From Phycisphaeraceae bacterium (GTDB lineage: Bacteria > Planctomycetota > Phycisphaerae > Phycisphaerales > UBA1924): 13,508 nt of DNA. The stretch's first letter is position 1. Each line of letters starts with the position of its first letter. Where the stretch lies: NCBI GenBank assembly GCA_009827205.1, contig WUAK01000045.1, positions 1-13,508 of the forward strand. Direction: 5' to 3'. A model generated the notes under the pieces. It had not been told where the DNA came from, made no database searches, and was given only the letters and a program-made list of their open reading frames with translations. The translations under genes and the position numbers were made by a program. This document shows, piece by piece, positions 1 to 6,218 of this stretch.

Positions 1-695
1 TCGCCCAGAAGGTCGAGAAGATCATCCTGGACCTGGAACGCGACACCGATCGATCGGCCAAAGCTGTCCATTGAATCCTGGACGCGGCCGTCTCCACCGC
101 CAGCGCGAGCTCCGAGACGAGTACAGGCACCAACAAGTGCTGCGGTCTTGCCGTCGAGGATCTCGTAGTACGTGGGCTCATCGATGGACAGGTTGTCACG
201 GTTCTGGAGCTGGAGCAGCTCACCCTCACAGAGTTCCATGCTGACCTTGCCGATCAGCCGAGAGGGTTCGGGATCGCTGAGGCTCGCGCAGAGCCTGAAT
301 GAGGCGGCGATCAAGTAGTCGCCCAACAAGACGGCGGACTCATTGCCGGCCCTGTCGTTGATGGTCTGAGCACGCCTGCGGATCTCCGCCTCGTCGAGCA
401 CATCGTCGTGCACGAGCGTTGCCATGTGCACCATCTCGACGACCGCTGCGAGCTTGAGCAGCTCTGCCGGCGGGGGCTGCTCGATCGAGATGCCGCAAGC
501 GGCACCGGATACGAGCACGAGGGTTGGGCGGAGCATCTTGCCCCGGAACCGCTCGACCTGCTTGCATAGCTCGGCGACCGCGGGGACCTCCGAGTTGAGC
601 GCCCCTTCGATTTCGTCTGTCACCTGCACGAGCCCTGACAGCACCCAGTTCTGGACGCCGGTCAGCTCGGCCGGGATATCGAGGACCTGCTTCAA
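1..695 (-). CDS. polyprenyl diphosphate synthase, C-terminus cut by window edge
   Basis: This is a trans-isoprenyl diphosphate synthase, which condenses isopentenyl diphosphate onto allylic diphosphates to make the chain of quinones or other isoprenoids. Translating the minus strand gives GKMLRP at about residues 52-57, the first aspartate-rich motif LVHDDVLDEAEIRRR at 95-109, KTAALVGA near 183-190 and the second motif FQVQDDLLDLLG at 220-231, exactly at the left edge. The remaining C-terminal third lies outside the window. The frame has a stop overlapping the end of the upstream gene and no ATG before residue 54. The best start is therefore TTG at 695, preceded by GGGAG six bases upstream. 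It begins 13 nt after the methyltransferase stop and is almost certainly cotranscribed with it. Chain length (C15 to C50) cannot be told from this fragment. The family is certain; the start is likely. Confidence 0.93.
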   Translation of the reverse strand, partial: MKQVLDIPAELTGVQNWVLSGLVQVTDEIEGALNSEVPAVAELCKQVERFRGKMLRPTLVLVSGAACGISIEQPPPAELLKLAAVVEMVHMATLVHDDVLDEAEIRRRAQTINDRAGNESAVLLGDYLIAASFRLCASLSDPEPSRLIGKVSMELCEGELLQLQNRDNLSIDEPTYYEILDGKTAALVGACTRLGARAGGGDGRVQDSMDSFGRSIGVAFQVQDDLLDLLG

Positions 696-708
696 CGATC
701 GCTCCCGC

Positions 709-1584
709 TCAGTCGCGCTTTTTCTTCTGGCTCACGATGTAGCAGATAAACGCGAGATCGGCTTCGCCCTCTGTCGTCGGGGTGAATTCGCCGTTGCCCT
801 CTTCCTCGTCGTCCGGATCGGTGCCTTCCCAGTAGACGGTGACATCCTCGAACCCCGCCTCGGTGAGGATCTCGCGGATCTCTGGGAGTGTCCACAGACG
901 CCAGGTGTATTCGAAGGCGTCCATCATCATGGAGCCATCTGGGAATTTAAAGTGGATCTTGCAGTCCATCTCCCCGGTGACGGGGTTGTACTTGTGCTGG
1001 TCCCAGATGTAGGTGAAGTGCTTGTTGACCTTGCGGGTCTCTTCCTGCTCGACCATGGCTTCAGACCCGCCGTAGAAGTCGCAGATGAAGAGGCCGTCGT
1101 CGTCGAGTGAGTCGAGGACCGATTTGAAGTAGGCCCTGATCTCGTCACGCTTCTGAAAGATCCAGTAGCTGAAGTTCATCGCCAGGACGATGTCTGCTCC
1201 GATGGCCTCCTGGCCTGGGTCGCGGACATCCTCTTGCAAGAGCGTGATCCGGGACGCTCCGTCGCCCTCGAGCTTGGAGATGTTGTGCTCCCGCCCCCAT
1301 TCGAGGGTGGGGCCGTCAAGATCGACCCCAACGCCACGGTTGGACTCCCGGCGGCTGAGCCACTCGCAGGTGGTGGCGGCGGTCCCGCAGAAGTCCTCGC
1401 GGAGGAAGCTGGCGTGCCTGCCTCGGAGGGTCTTGTAAGTCTGGTCCACGAAATCGATCTCCGATTCCACGTTCTGGACGGAGAGCTGGTAGAGCTTGTG
1501 GCGGTCCGCGGTCGCGGCCGTGTACTTGAGGATCTTGTTTTTATTCTTGCCCTTGGGCTTGGTCGGCTGGGTAATAGTCGGCAT
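709..1584 (-). CDS. class I SAM-dependent methyltransferase
   Basis: A 291-aa protein with a Rossmann-type methyltransferase core. The glycine motif region is FLREDFCGTAATTCEW (about 60-75), followed by GVGVDLDG (84-91), whose acid should bind the SAM ribose. Further core elements are LQEDVRDP (116-123), DIVLAMNFSYWIF (131-143) and GLFICDFYGG (164-173). A lysine-rich N-terminus (KPKGKNKNK) and an acidic stretch near 255-275 flank the fold. The substrate is unknown. The neighbouring polyprenyl synthase makes a quinone or isoprenoid substrate possible, but that is inference. The reading frame is open further upstream to a GTG at 1686, inside the ugd promoter. I prefer ATG 1584 because a TAGACT hexamer ends five bases before it, fitting a leaderless transcript, and because residues upstream of it look unlike a protein domain. 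Confidence 0.85.
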   Translation of the reverse strand: MPTITQPTKPKGKNKNKILKYTAATADRHKLYQLSVQNVESEIDFVDQTYKTLRGRHASFLREDFCGTAATTCEWLSRRESNRGVGVDLDGPTLEWGREHNISKLEGDGASRITLLQEDVRDPGQEAIGADIVLAMNFSYWIFQKRDEIRAYFKSVLDSLDDDGLFICDFYGGSEAMVEQEETRKVNKHFTYIWDQHKYNPVTGEMDCKIHFKFPDGSMMMDAFEYTWRLWTLPEIREILTEAGFEDVTVYWEGTDPDDEEEGNGEFTPTTEGEADLAFICYIVSQKKKRD

Positions 1585-1589
1585 GCCGG

Positions 1590-1595
1590 AGTCTA
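1590..1595 (-). promoter_or_regulatory. putative leaderless -10 box (TAGACT) for the methyltransferase
   Basis: TAGACT on the minus strand ends 5 nt before the ATG at 1584, and no Shine-Dalgarno sequence lies between. A transcript initiated from it would start at or within one or two bases of the ATG. No good -35 box is visible 17 nt upstream. This is weaker than the plus-strand examples but follows the same pattern. Confidence 0.4.
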
Positions 1596-1677
1596 GGTCC
1601 GCATCGGGCTGATTGTGGCTCAGAAAGGCGGTCTGGGGCAAGGTTCTCTGTGATTTGGACGATCTATAGTCCACAAC

Positions 1678-1706
1678 TTGGCCCACCGGAAGGGCCTGTG
1701 TATACA
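1678..1706 (+). promoter_or_regulatory. sigma70-type promoter of ugd
   Basis: TTGGCC (1678-1683) and TATACA (1701-1706) are separated by exactly 17 nt. Transcription would begin near 1713, leaving a leader of about 24 nt that contains the AGGAG ribosome binding site. The spacer includes the inverted repeat GGCCC-N7-GGGCC (1680-1696), which could be an operator or chance. The same TTGGCC -35 box recurs at 3530. Confidence 0.6.
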
Positions 1707-1722
1707 GCTAAACCTCTCCCTC

Positions 1723-1727
1723 AGGAG
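1723..1727 (+). promoter_or_regulatory. ribosome binding site deciding the ugd start
   Basis: AGGAG lies nine bases upstream of ATG 1737. It supports that codon over the in-frame upstream start at 1650, which would place the promoter inside the coding sequence. Confidence 0.75.
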
Positions 1728-1736
1728 TCAGTTCAG

Positions 1737-3083
1737 ATGAAGCTCACGATGGTTGGCACCGGGTACGTCGGTCTTGTGACGGGCGTTTGTTTCGCCGAGA
1801 CCGGCAATGACGTCACGTGTCTCGACGTCGACGAGGGCAAGATCGAGAAGCTCAAGCAGAACATCTGCCCGATCTATGAGCCGGGTCTGACCGAGATGAT
1901 GGAGCGCAACTACAAGGCGGGCCGTCTCACCTACACGACCGATCCCAAGACCGCGTATGTCGATGCGGACATGATCTTCATCTGCGTCGGCACCCCTTCT
2001 GACGAGAAGGGTCACACCAACCTGCAGTACATCAACTCCGCTGCGGACGACATCGCCGACGCGATCAAGGCGCTCGGCCCGAACCAGACTCCGAAGGTTG
2101 TCGTTGTGAAGTCCACCGTTCCGGTCGGCACCACGTTCCACGTGCGTGACCGCATCCGCGAGCGCGTCGGACCGGACATCCCCTTTAGCGTTGCTGACAA
2201 CCCCGAGTTCCTGAAAGAAGGCGATGCGATCGTCGACTTCATGAAGCCCGACCGCGTTGTTGTCGGTGTTGAGAACGAACGCACGGGCGAGATGTTCAAG
2301 GACCTCTACGACCCGTTCGTCCGCAACGGTCACCCGATCTTCATCATGGATGTGCCCAGCGCCGAGATGGTGAAGTACTCGGCCAACAACTTCCTGGCCA
2401 CCAAGATCTCGTTCATCAACGAGATGGCAAACCTCTGCGAGGCCTACGGCGCAGACATCAACCGTGTCCGCGAGGGCATGTGCTCCGACTCACGCGTCGG
2501 GCACCACTTCCTCTACCCGGGCCTGGGTTACGGCGGCTCCTGCTTCCCCAAGGACACACTCGCCTGCATCATGATGGGCGACAAGGCGGGCGTCACCACG
2601 CAGCTCTCCAACGCTGTCCACGGCACGAACCAGCGCCAGCGCAACCTCTTCTTCAAGAAGATCCTCAAGCACTTCGGCGGAGAGATGGGCCTCAACGGCA
2701 AGACCTTCGCCTTCTGGGGCCTGGCATTCAAGCCCCGCACCGATGACATCCGTGAGGCGCCGGCTCTCACACTCGTCCGCAAGTCGCTCGGCTACGGCGT
2801 GACATGCCGGGGCTTCGATCCGGTCGCGATGGAGAACGTCGGCGCCGAGATGGGCGACACGATCAGCCTGCACGACGACATCTACGAAACCGCCAAGGGC
2901 GCTGATGCGCTGATCATCTCGACCGACTGGGACGAGTTCAAGCAGCCCGATTTCGAGAAGCTGGCATCCATTATGAACGGGAAGGTCATCTTCGACGGCC
3001 GGAACCTCTACCGCCGCCAGCAGATGGGCCAGCTCGGGTTCCACTACTACTCGGTCGGTCGCCAGCCTGTGCTGCCCAGCTGA
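1737..3083 (+). CDS. ugd: UDP-glucose 6-dehydrogenase family nucleotide-sugar dehydrogenase
   Basis: A 448-aa cytoplasmic enzyme of the UDP-glucose/GDP-mannose dehydrogenase family. It oxidises the C6 hydroxyl of a nucleotide sugar in two NAD-dependent steps to the uronic acid, a precursor of surface polysaccharides. Visible signatures: N-terminal NAD motif GTGYVGLVTG (7-16), FICVGTPSDEKG (81-92), KSTVPVGT (125-132), NPEFLKEG (155-162), KYSANNFLATKISFINE (213-229), and the catalytic cysteine C269 in PGLGYGGSCFPKD. The C-terminal domain carries GLAFKPRTDDIREAP (328-342) and STDWDEF. Length is normal for the family. Codon use is strongly biased to C/G-ending codons, suggesting high expression. 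Its own promoter and terminator make it monocistronic. UDP-glucose is the likelier substrate from overall resemblance, but GDP-mannose or a related sugar is not excluded. Confidence 0.95.
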   Translation: MKLTMVGTGYVGLVTGVCFAETGNDVTCLDVDEGKIEKLKQNICPIYEPGLTEMMERNYKAGRLTYTTDPKTAYVDADMIFICVGTPSDEKGHTNLQYINSAADDIADAIKALGPNQTPKVVVVKSTVPVGTTFHVRDRIRERVGPDIPFSVADNPEFLKEGDAIVDFMKPDRVVVGVENERTGEMFKDLYDPFVRNGHPIFIMDVPSAEMVKYSANNFLATKISFINEMANLCEAYGADINRVREGMCSDSRVGHHFLYPGLGYGGSCFPKDTLACIMMGDKAGVTTQLSNAVHGTNQRQRNLFFKKILKHFGGEMGLNGKTFAFWGLAFKPRTDDIREAPALTLVRKSLGYGVTCRGFDPVAMENVGAEMGDTISLHDDIYETAKGADALIISTDWDEFKQPDFEKLASIMNGKVIFDGRNLYRRQQMGQLGFHYYSVGRQPVLPS

Positions 3084-3110
3084 GTGAAGAGTACAACTGA
3101 CTCCTCAAAG

Positions 3111-3137
3111 CCCCTCGTAAACTCGAGGGGTTTTTTT
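3111..3137 (+). terminator. intrinsic terminator of ugd
   Basis: A 7-bp GC-rich stem, CCCCTCG (3111-3117) pairing with CGAGGGG (3124-3130), has a 6-nt loop and is followed directly by seven T residues. It lies 28 nt after the ugd stop, a textbook Rho-independent terminator. Confidence 0.92.
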
Positions 3138-3152
3138 CATGCACTGCGCACA

Positions 3153-3198
3153 CCGCAAGGGGACCATCCCTGCTCATACAGGGATGGTCCCCTTGCGG
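3153..3198. repeat. perfect 20-bp inverted repeat, 6-nt loop (hairpin 1)
   Basis: The left arm (3153-3172, CCGCAAGGGGACCATCCCTG) is perfectly complementary to 3179-3198, with loop CTCATA. The stem is far longer than a terminator needs and no T-tract follows. It sits 16 nt after the real terminator. It could be a REP-like palindrome moved in trans by an IS200/RAYT-type transposase, or an RNA stability or processing element. Confidence 0.95.
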
Positions 3199-3241
3199 CT
3201 ACACACTTGAAACGCATCTTTCAATTTGAAGTTGTGCGTCC

Positions 3242-3257
3242 AGGGTGCCAACACCCT
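3242..3257. repeat. small hairpin, 6-bp stem with 4-nt loop
   Basis: AGGGTG (3242-3247) pairs with CACCCT (3252-3257) around CCAA. No T-tract follows. Its role is unknown and it may be incidental. Confidence 0.5.
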
Positions 3258-3315
3258 ACCCGACCCTCTTGGCCTTCTAAACAACATGTGCGCACAGATA
3301 TGAACATCCATAATC

Positions 3316-3374
3316 TCTCTCACTATCTACTGCTCTCTCATACAGGATCTATTCTCTCATCACACACTCTCTTA
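3316..3374. repeat. four spaced TCTCTCA-like direct repeats
   Basis: TCTCTCA occurs at 3316, 3334 and 3353, with TCTCTTA at 3368, at spacings of 18, 19 and 15 nt. The units lie in a pyrimidine-rich segment whose composition differs from the surrounding DNA. They could be binding sites for a protein, or simply low-complexity sequence. Confidence 0.4.
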
Positions 3375-3428
3375 CGTAGATGTCCACTGCCTTGTCTGCG
3401 AACGAACCCGCTTTAGACGCTCTCTGCC

Positions 3429-3468
3429 CAAGGGGGTCATGTGTGTATAAGGGGCGTTGACCCCCTTG
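3429..3468. repeat. 11-bp inverted repeat with 18-nt loop (hairpin 2)
   Basis: CAAGGGGGTCA (3429-3439) is perfectly complementary to TGACCCCCTTG (3458-3468). The outer stem matches that of hairpin 1 (CAAGGGGACCA) closely, while the interior is unrelated and unpaired. Confidence 0.85.
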
Positions 3469-3498
3469 CAACCTAGTCGCTCACTTCACGCTGCCAAT

Positions 3499-3544
3499 CG
3501 GACAGGGGGCCAAGCGTGTATGTACACGCTTGGCCCCCTGTCCG
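3499..3544. repeat. perfect 22-bp inverted repeat, 2-nt centre (hairpin 3)
   Basis: The arms 3499-3520 and 3523-3544 are perfectly complementary around TG. With the two innermost pairs open it becomes a 20-bp stem with a 6-nt loop, the same geometry as hairpin 1. The right arm contains TTGGCC, the -35 box of the downstream gene, so a cruciform or bound protein here would interfere with that promoter. Confidence 0.95.
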
Positions 3545-3558
3545 GCCTGCACTACAAT
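3530..3558 (+). promoter_or_regulatory. promoter of the membrane protein gene, leaderless type
   Basis: TTGGCC (3530-3535) and TACAAT (3553-3558) are spaced by exactly 17 nt. The -10 ends 7 nt before ATG 3566, so the predicted first transcribed base is the ATG itself or next to it. There is no Shine-Dalgarno sequence. The -35 box lies in the right arm of hairpin 3. Confidence 0.6.
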
Positions 3559-3565
3559 CCGCCCC

Positions 3566-4120
3566 ATGCCTGACCGTCTCTTCCGCCTGTACCAACGCAA
3601 GCGGATCATCAACATCAACGCCAACATTGTCGCATCCGGGCTGGTCTCGACGTTCATCGTCGTGGGCCTGCTCTGGTTCATCAAGGATGTCATCGGGACC
3701 AACTGGCCCACGTGGGCGTACACAGCGTTCAGCGCCGTGGCGGATCTTGTGCTCGATGTGGGCGCGTTCGCCGGGCTGCACTGGGTTGCGAATCACTGGA
3801 GACCGCTGGCCGGGCGGACGGACGAGGAGCACGCCAAGCTCCACGCGCCGGCGCCGGACGTCTTTGCTGACACGACGAGGCTCCAGTTCGAGCGAGCCGC
3901 GATCAGCCCGCTGTATTACATCATCGCGATCGCGGGGACCGAGGCCCTGCAGCAGCACTGGGGCTGGCACCCCGCGTGGGCCGTCGCGCTGGCGTACCCG
4001 GCGGGCTTGGCCGTGACGCGGACCATCCATACCTTCTGGGGACTCAAGTCGGGCACGTACATCGACCACCACAAACGCTTCCACGACGACAGCGACCGCA
4101 CCAAACGCGGCAGCGACTGA
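3566..4120 (+). CDS. four-helix integral membrane protein of unknown function
   Basis: A 184-aa protein I do not recognise. Hydrophobic segments at about 20-40, 48-75, 112-130 and 135-158 suggest four membrane helices. A basic N-terminus (LYQRKR) favours the inside. A charged hydrophilic loop spans about 79-110. The C-terminal tail, SGTYIDHHKRFHDDSD, is rich in His and Asp and could bind a metal, though this is speculative. ATG 3566 was chosen because the -10 box TACAAT ends seven bases before it. The frame continues upstream only into hairpin 3. The downstream asnB-like gene starts 22 nt after its stop and has its own -10-like hexamer, so the pair may be partly cotranscribed. Confidence 0.85.
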   Translation: MPDRLFRLYQRKRIININANIVASGLVSTFIVVGLLWFIKDVIGTNWPTWAYTAFSAVADLVLDVGAFAGLHWVANHWRPLAGRTDEEHAKLHAPAPDVFADTTRLQFERAAISPLYYIIAIAGTEALQQHWGWHPAWAVALAYPAGLAVTRTIHTFWGLKSGTYIDHHKRFHDDSDRTKRGSD

Positions 4121-4130
4121 TCGCTCCCAC

Positions 4131-4136
4131 TACCCT
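4131..4136 (+). promoter_or_regulatory. putative leaderless -10 box (TACCCT) for asnB
   Basis: TACCCT ends 6 nt before ATG 4143 in the 22-nt gap after the membrane protein gene. No Shine-Dalgarno motif is present. No convincing -35 box is seen at 17 nt spacing. Confidence 0.4.
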
Positions 4137-4142
4137 CCCACT

Positions 4143-6209
4143 ATGTGCGGCATCGCGGGCATCATCCGAATCCACGACCCGAAGGAAGGCGACCCGCCTG
4201 CGCACCTCGACGCGATCCCAGAAGCCTGGCTTGACACGCTCGACGAGTCCATCAAGCACCGAGGCCCGGACGGCGCGGGCCGGTTCCGTGACCGAGCCAC
4301 GCGCGACGACGGGGTCGTCGTCGATGTCGCGCTCGTGCACCGACGCCTGAGCATCATCGACCACGAGGGCGGCCATCAGCCCATGGTCCACGACGGCGAA
4401 CGCCTACGCCCCGACCTGACCTACCAACCGGGCGAAACGCCGATCGTCGCCAGCGAGATCGAGCCGGGTAAGCCGTTGGTCGCGGTGGTGTTCAACGGGT
4501 GCATCTACAACCACCGGGAGCTTCGGAGAGAGCTTGAGGCGAACGGGCACGTGTTCGAGACGGATCACTCGGATACGGAGGTGTTGGTGCATGGGTGGAA
4601 GGAGTACGGGCACAAGCTTGCAAACAATCTGGATTCGATGCATTCGCTCTCAGCGTGGTCTAGAGCAGGTGCAGAATTTTCGTTGTCACGCGATATCTCA
4701 GGTGAGAAACCGCTTTATAGATCGCTCGGGCCGTTCGATAGAGTTGTGTTGTTCTCATCGACGACAGTCGGTTTGATCAGACTGGTCAACAAAGAAGCAA
4801 GACACCCAGCACGCATCAGCAAAGGGGACTTCTTCGGCAACGATACCGAGATATGGATCCGTGACGGGAAGGGGCCAGAGCTGCCCATCGAACCGATTGA
4901 AAATCAACTCCAGCACTCAACCGATGCCATCACCGCAGAGAAACAAGACTCATACGTTCAGATCTTTGACATCCCCTACGAAAATCACAGCCACCCTCAG
5001 CGAGACCAATCAACAACCTCGGAGCAGATCCAAGAACTGCTTGTTCGTGCAATCTCATCACGGCTCGAAGCTGACGTGCCGCTGGGTGTCTTTCTTTCGG
5101 GTGGAATTGACTCAGGTCTCATCGCCGCGATTGCGAAGCAGCATCGCACAGATCTCAGAACGTTCACGGTCAGAATGCCCGATGGTCGGATTGATGAATC
5201 AGAATCAGCAGCTGCTACCGCTCGATACTTGGGCACTGAGCACCACACACTCGATTGTGATCCAAACCCAGCAGAAGATCTTGTTAACCTGATCCACCAG
5301 CTCGGCCTGCCCTTCGGAGATAGCTCGCTTCTACCGACGTACTGGGTCAGTAAAGCCGCCCGTGAACATGTCAAGGTTGCACTATCCGGAGACGGCGCAG
5401 ACGAATTGTTCGGCGGATATAGACGGCATGTCGTCGATGATGTGCTGACCAACTGGCGGGGATTGCTCGGAAAGCTGCCAAGAAGCCTGCCGGGCCGACG
5501 ATATCCCGGTTCTCGAGCAGACTACCTCTCGCGTTTGTTCGCAGCAGCCGCTGGCAGAGGCTATCCCGACCTGCTCGCGATCTTCTCAAGCCCAGACTTC
5601 GATCGATTGCTGGGTCGCAGCGGCAAACAAAAGCGTGATAAAGACTTCGATCGCATGATCCAAAGCACAAAGTCACGCTTCCCATCCAGCTTTCCAAACG
5701 ATGCGCTCCAACACGACTTCAATCAATACCTCCCCGATGACATACTCCGCAAGACCGACACCGCCTCGATGGCCGTCGGCCTCGAAGTCCGTGCGCCGTT
5801 CCTTGCACGAGAGCTCGTCGAAGCGGCGCTGCGCACGCCGCTGGATGTGCTCATGCCCAAGGGCGAGCGCAAGGGCCTGCTCAAGCAAGTCGCCCGCAAG
5901 TACCTCCCCGATCACATCGTCGATCGGCCCAAGCAGGGCTTTGCGATCCCGATCGGCGAGTGGTTCCGCACGGACTACGGGTCGATGCGGACGCTGCTGT
6001 ACGACCATCTCGAGTCCGCCGACCCGTTCCCTGGGCTAGCCGAGGCCGTGGTGAACATCAACATGGACTTCGTCCGCAGGATGCTCCGCGAGCACGACGC
6101 GGCGGGCGAGAAGTCCATCAATCCCTGGCACGGGCGGGACCACTCGCAGAGGCTCTACATGCTGCTGGTGCTCTCGATCTGGGCGAAGTGGCTGAAGTCG
6201 ATCCGCTAA
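4143..6209 (+). CDS. asnB: asparagine synthase (glutamine-hydrolysing) family protein, mosaic codon usage
   Basis: A 688-aa two-domain amidotransferase, somewhat longer than typical AsnB. The N-terminal class II glutaminase starts MCGIAG with nucleophile C2, then HRGPDG (39-44), HRRLSIID (66-73), FNGCIYNHREL (117-127) and SDTE (143-146). The C-terminal ATP-pyrophosphatase domain has the PP-loop SGGIDS (319-324), LSGDGADELFGGYRRH (414-429) and SMAVGLEVRAPFL (542-554). Near the end is KGERKGLLKQVARKYLP. It would use ATP and glutamine to amidate aspartate or a related carboxylate. Oddities: residue 120 is Cys where the family has Glu (NGEIYNH), and the usual GMFAFAxWD is DSMHSLSAWS (164-173). 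From about 4620 to 5750 the codon bias drops sharply. The ATG is fixed by C2. A specialised amidotransferase for a glycan is an alternative to plain asparagine synthesis. Confidence 0.9.
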   Translation: MCGIAGIIRIHDPKEGDPPAHLDAIPEAWLDTLDESIKHRGPDGAGRFRDRATRDDGVVVDVALVHRRLSIIDHEGGHQPMVHDGERLRPDLTYQPGETPIVASEIEPGKPLVAVVFNGCIYNHRELRRELEANGHVFETDHSDTEVLVHGWKEYGHKLANNLDSMHSLSAWSRAGAEFSLSRDISGEKPLYRSLGPFDRVVLFSSTTVGLIRLVNKEARHPARISKGDFFGNDTEIWIRDGKGPELPIEPIENQLQHSTDAITAEKQDSYVQIFDIPYENHSHPQRDQSTTSEQIQELLVRAISSRLEADVPLGVFLSGGIDSGLIAAIAKQHRTDLRTFTVRMPDGRIDESESAAATARYLGTEHHTLDCDPNPAEDLVNLIHQLGLPFGDSSLLPTYWVSKAAREHVKVALSGDGADELFGGYRRHVVDDVLTNWRGLLGKLPRSLPGRRYPGSRADYLSRLFAAAAGRGYPDLLAIFSSPDFDRLLGRSGKQKRDKDFDRMIQSTKSRFPSSFPNDALQHDFNQYLPDDILRKTDTASMAVGLEVRAPFLARELVEAALRTPLDVLMPKGERKGLLKQVARKYLPDHIVDRPKQGFAIPIGEWFRTDYGSMRTLLYDHLESADPFPGLAEAVVNINMDFVRRMLREHDAAGEKSINPWHGRDHSQRLYMLLVLSIWAKWLKSIR

Positions 6210-6212
6210 GAT
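6207..6212 (+). promoter_or_regulatory. putative leaderless -10 box (TAAGAT) overlapping the asnB stop
   Basis: TAAGAT ends 6 nt before ATG 6219 and its first three bases are the TAA stop codon of asnB. No Shine-Dalgarno sequence precedes the start. No clear -35 box is visible. Confidence 0.4.
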
Positions 6213-6218
6213 GCACCC

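Larger units (their letters stand above)
3084..3565. other. noncoding intergenic block between ugd and the membrane protein
   Basis: This 482-bp stretch has no convincing gene. Its one longer plus-strand frame (3084-3416) runs through the terminator and hairpins and has no protein-like composition. In order it holds the ugd terminator, a perfect 20-bp hairpin (3153-3198), a small hairpin (3242-3257), a pyrimidine-rich, AT-richer segment (about 3300-3410), a second hairpin (3429-3468), and a third 22-bp hairpin (3499-3544) overlapping the promoter of the next gene. It also contains the palindrome TGTGCGCACA (3287-3296). Confidence 0.8.

Noticed and set aside
1585..1686. N-terminal extension of the methyltransferase to GTG 1686
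   Set aside because: It would extend into the ugd -35 box, lacks a ribosome binding site, and adds residues without domain character. ATG 1584 has a fitting -10 hexamer.
1728..2333. 201-codon antisense frame inside ugd
   Set aside because: It is a shadow of the strongly biased ugd coding sequence, with no promoter or ribosome binding site. The same holds for the long antisense frames at 2490-3044, 7568-8452 and 8525-9472.
3153..3198. Hairpin 1 as an intrinsic terminator
   Set aside because: No T-tract on either side, and the ugd terminator with seven Ts already lies 16 nt upstream.
3287..3296. TGTGCGCACA palindrome as an operator
   Set aside because: It is 10 bp, isolated, and distant from any promoter I could place, so there is too little to support a regulatory call.
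3084..3416. Plus-strand open frame of 110 codons after ugd
   Set aside because: It runs straight through the ugd terminator and hairpin 1, has no start signal and encodes low-complexity, non-protein-like residues.
3153..3544. Hairpins 1 and 3 as terminal inverted repeats of a MITE or insertion sequence
   Set aside because: The arms of hairpin 1 do not match those of hairpin 3 beyond the short AAGGGG-like core, no target-site duplication was seen, and there is no transposase gene.
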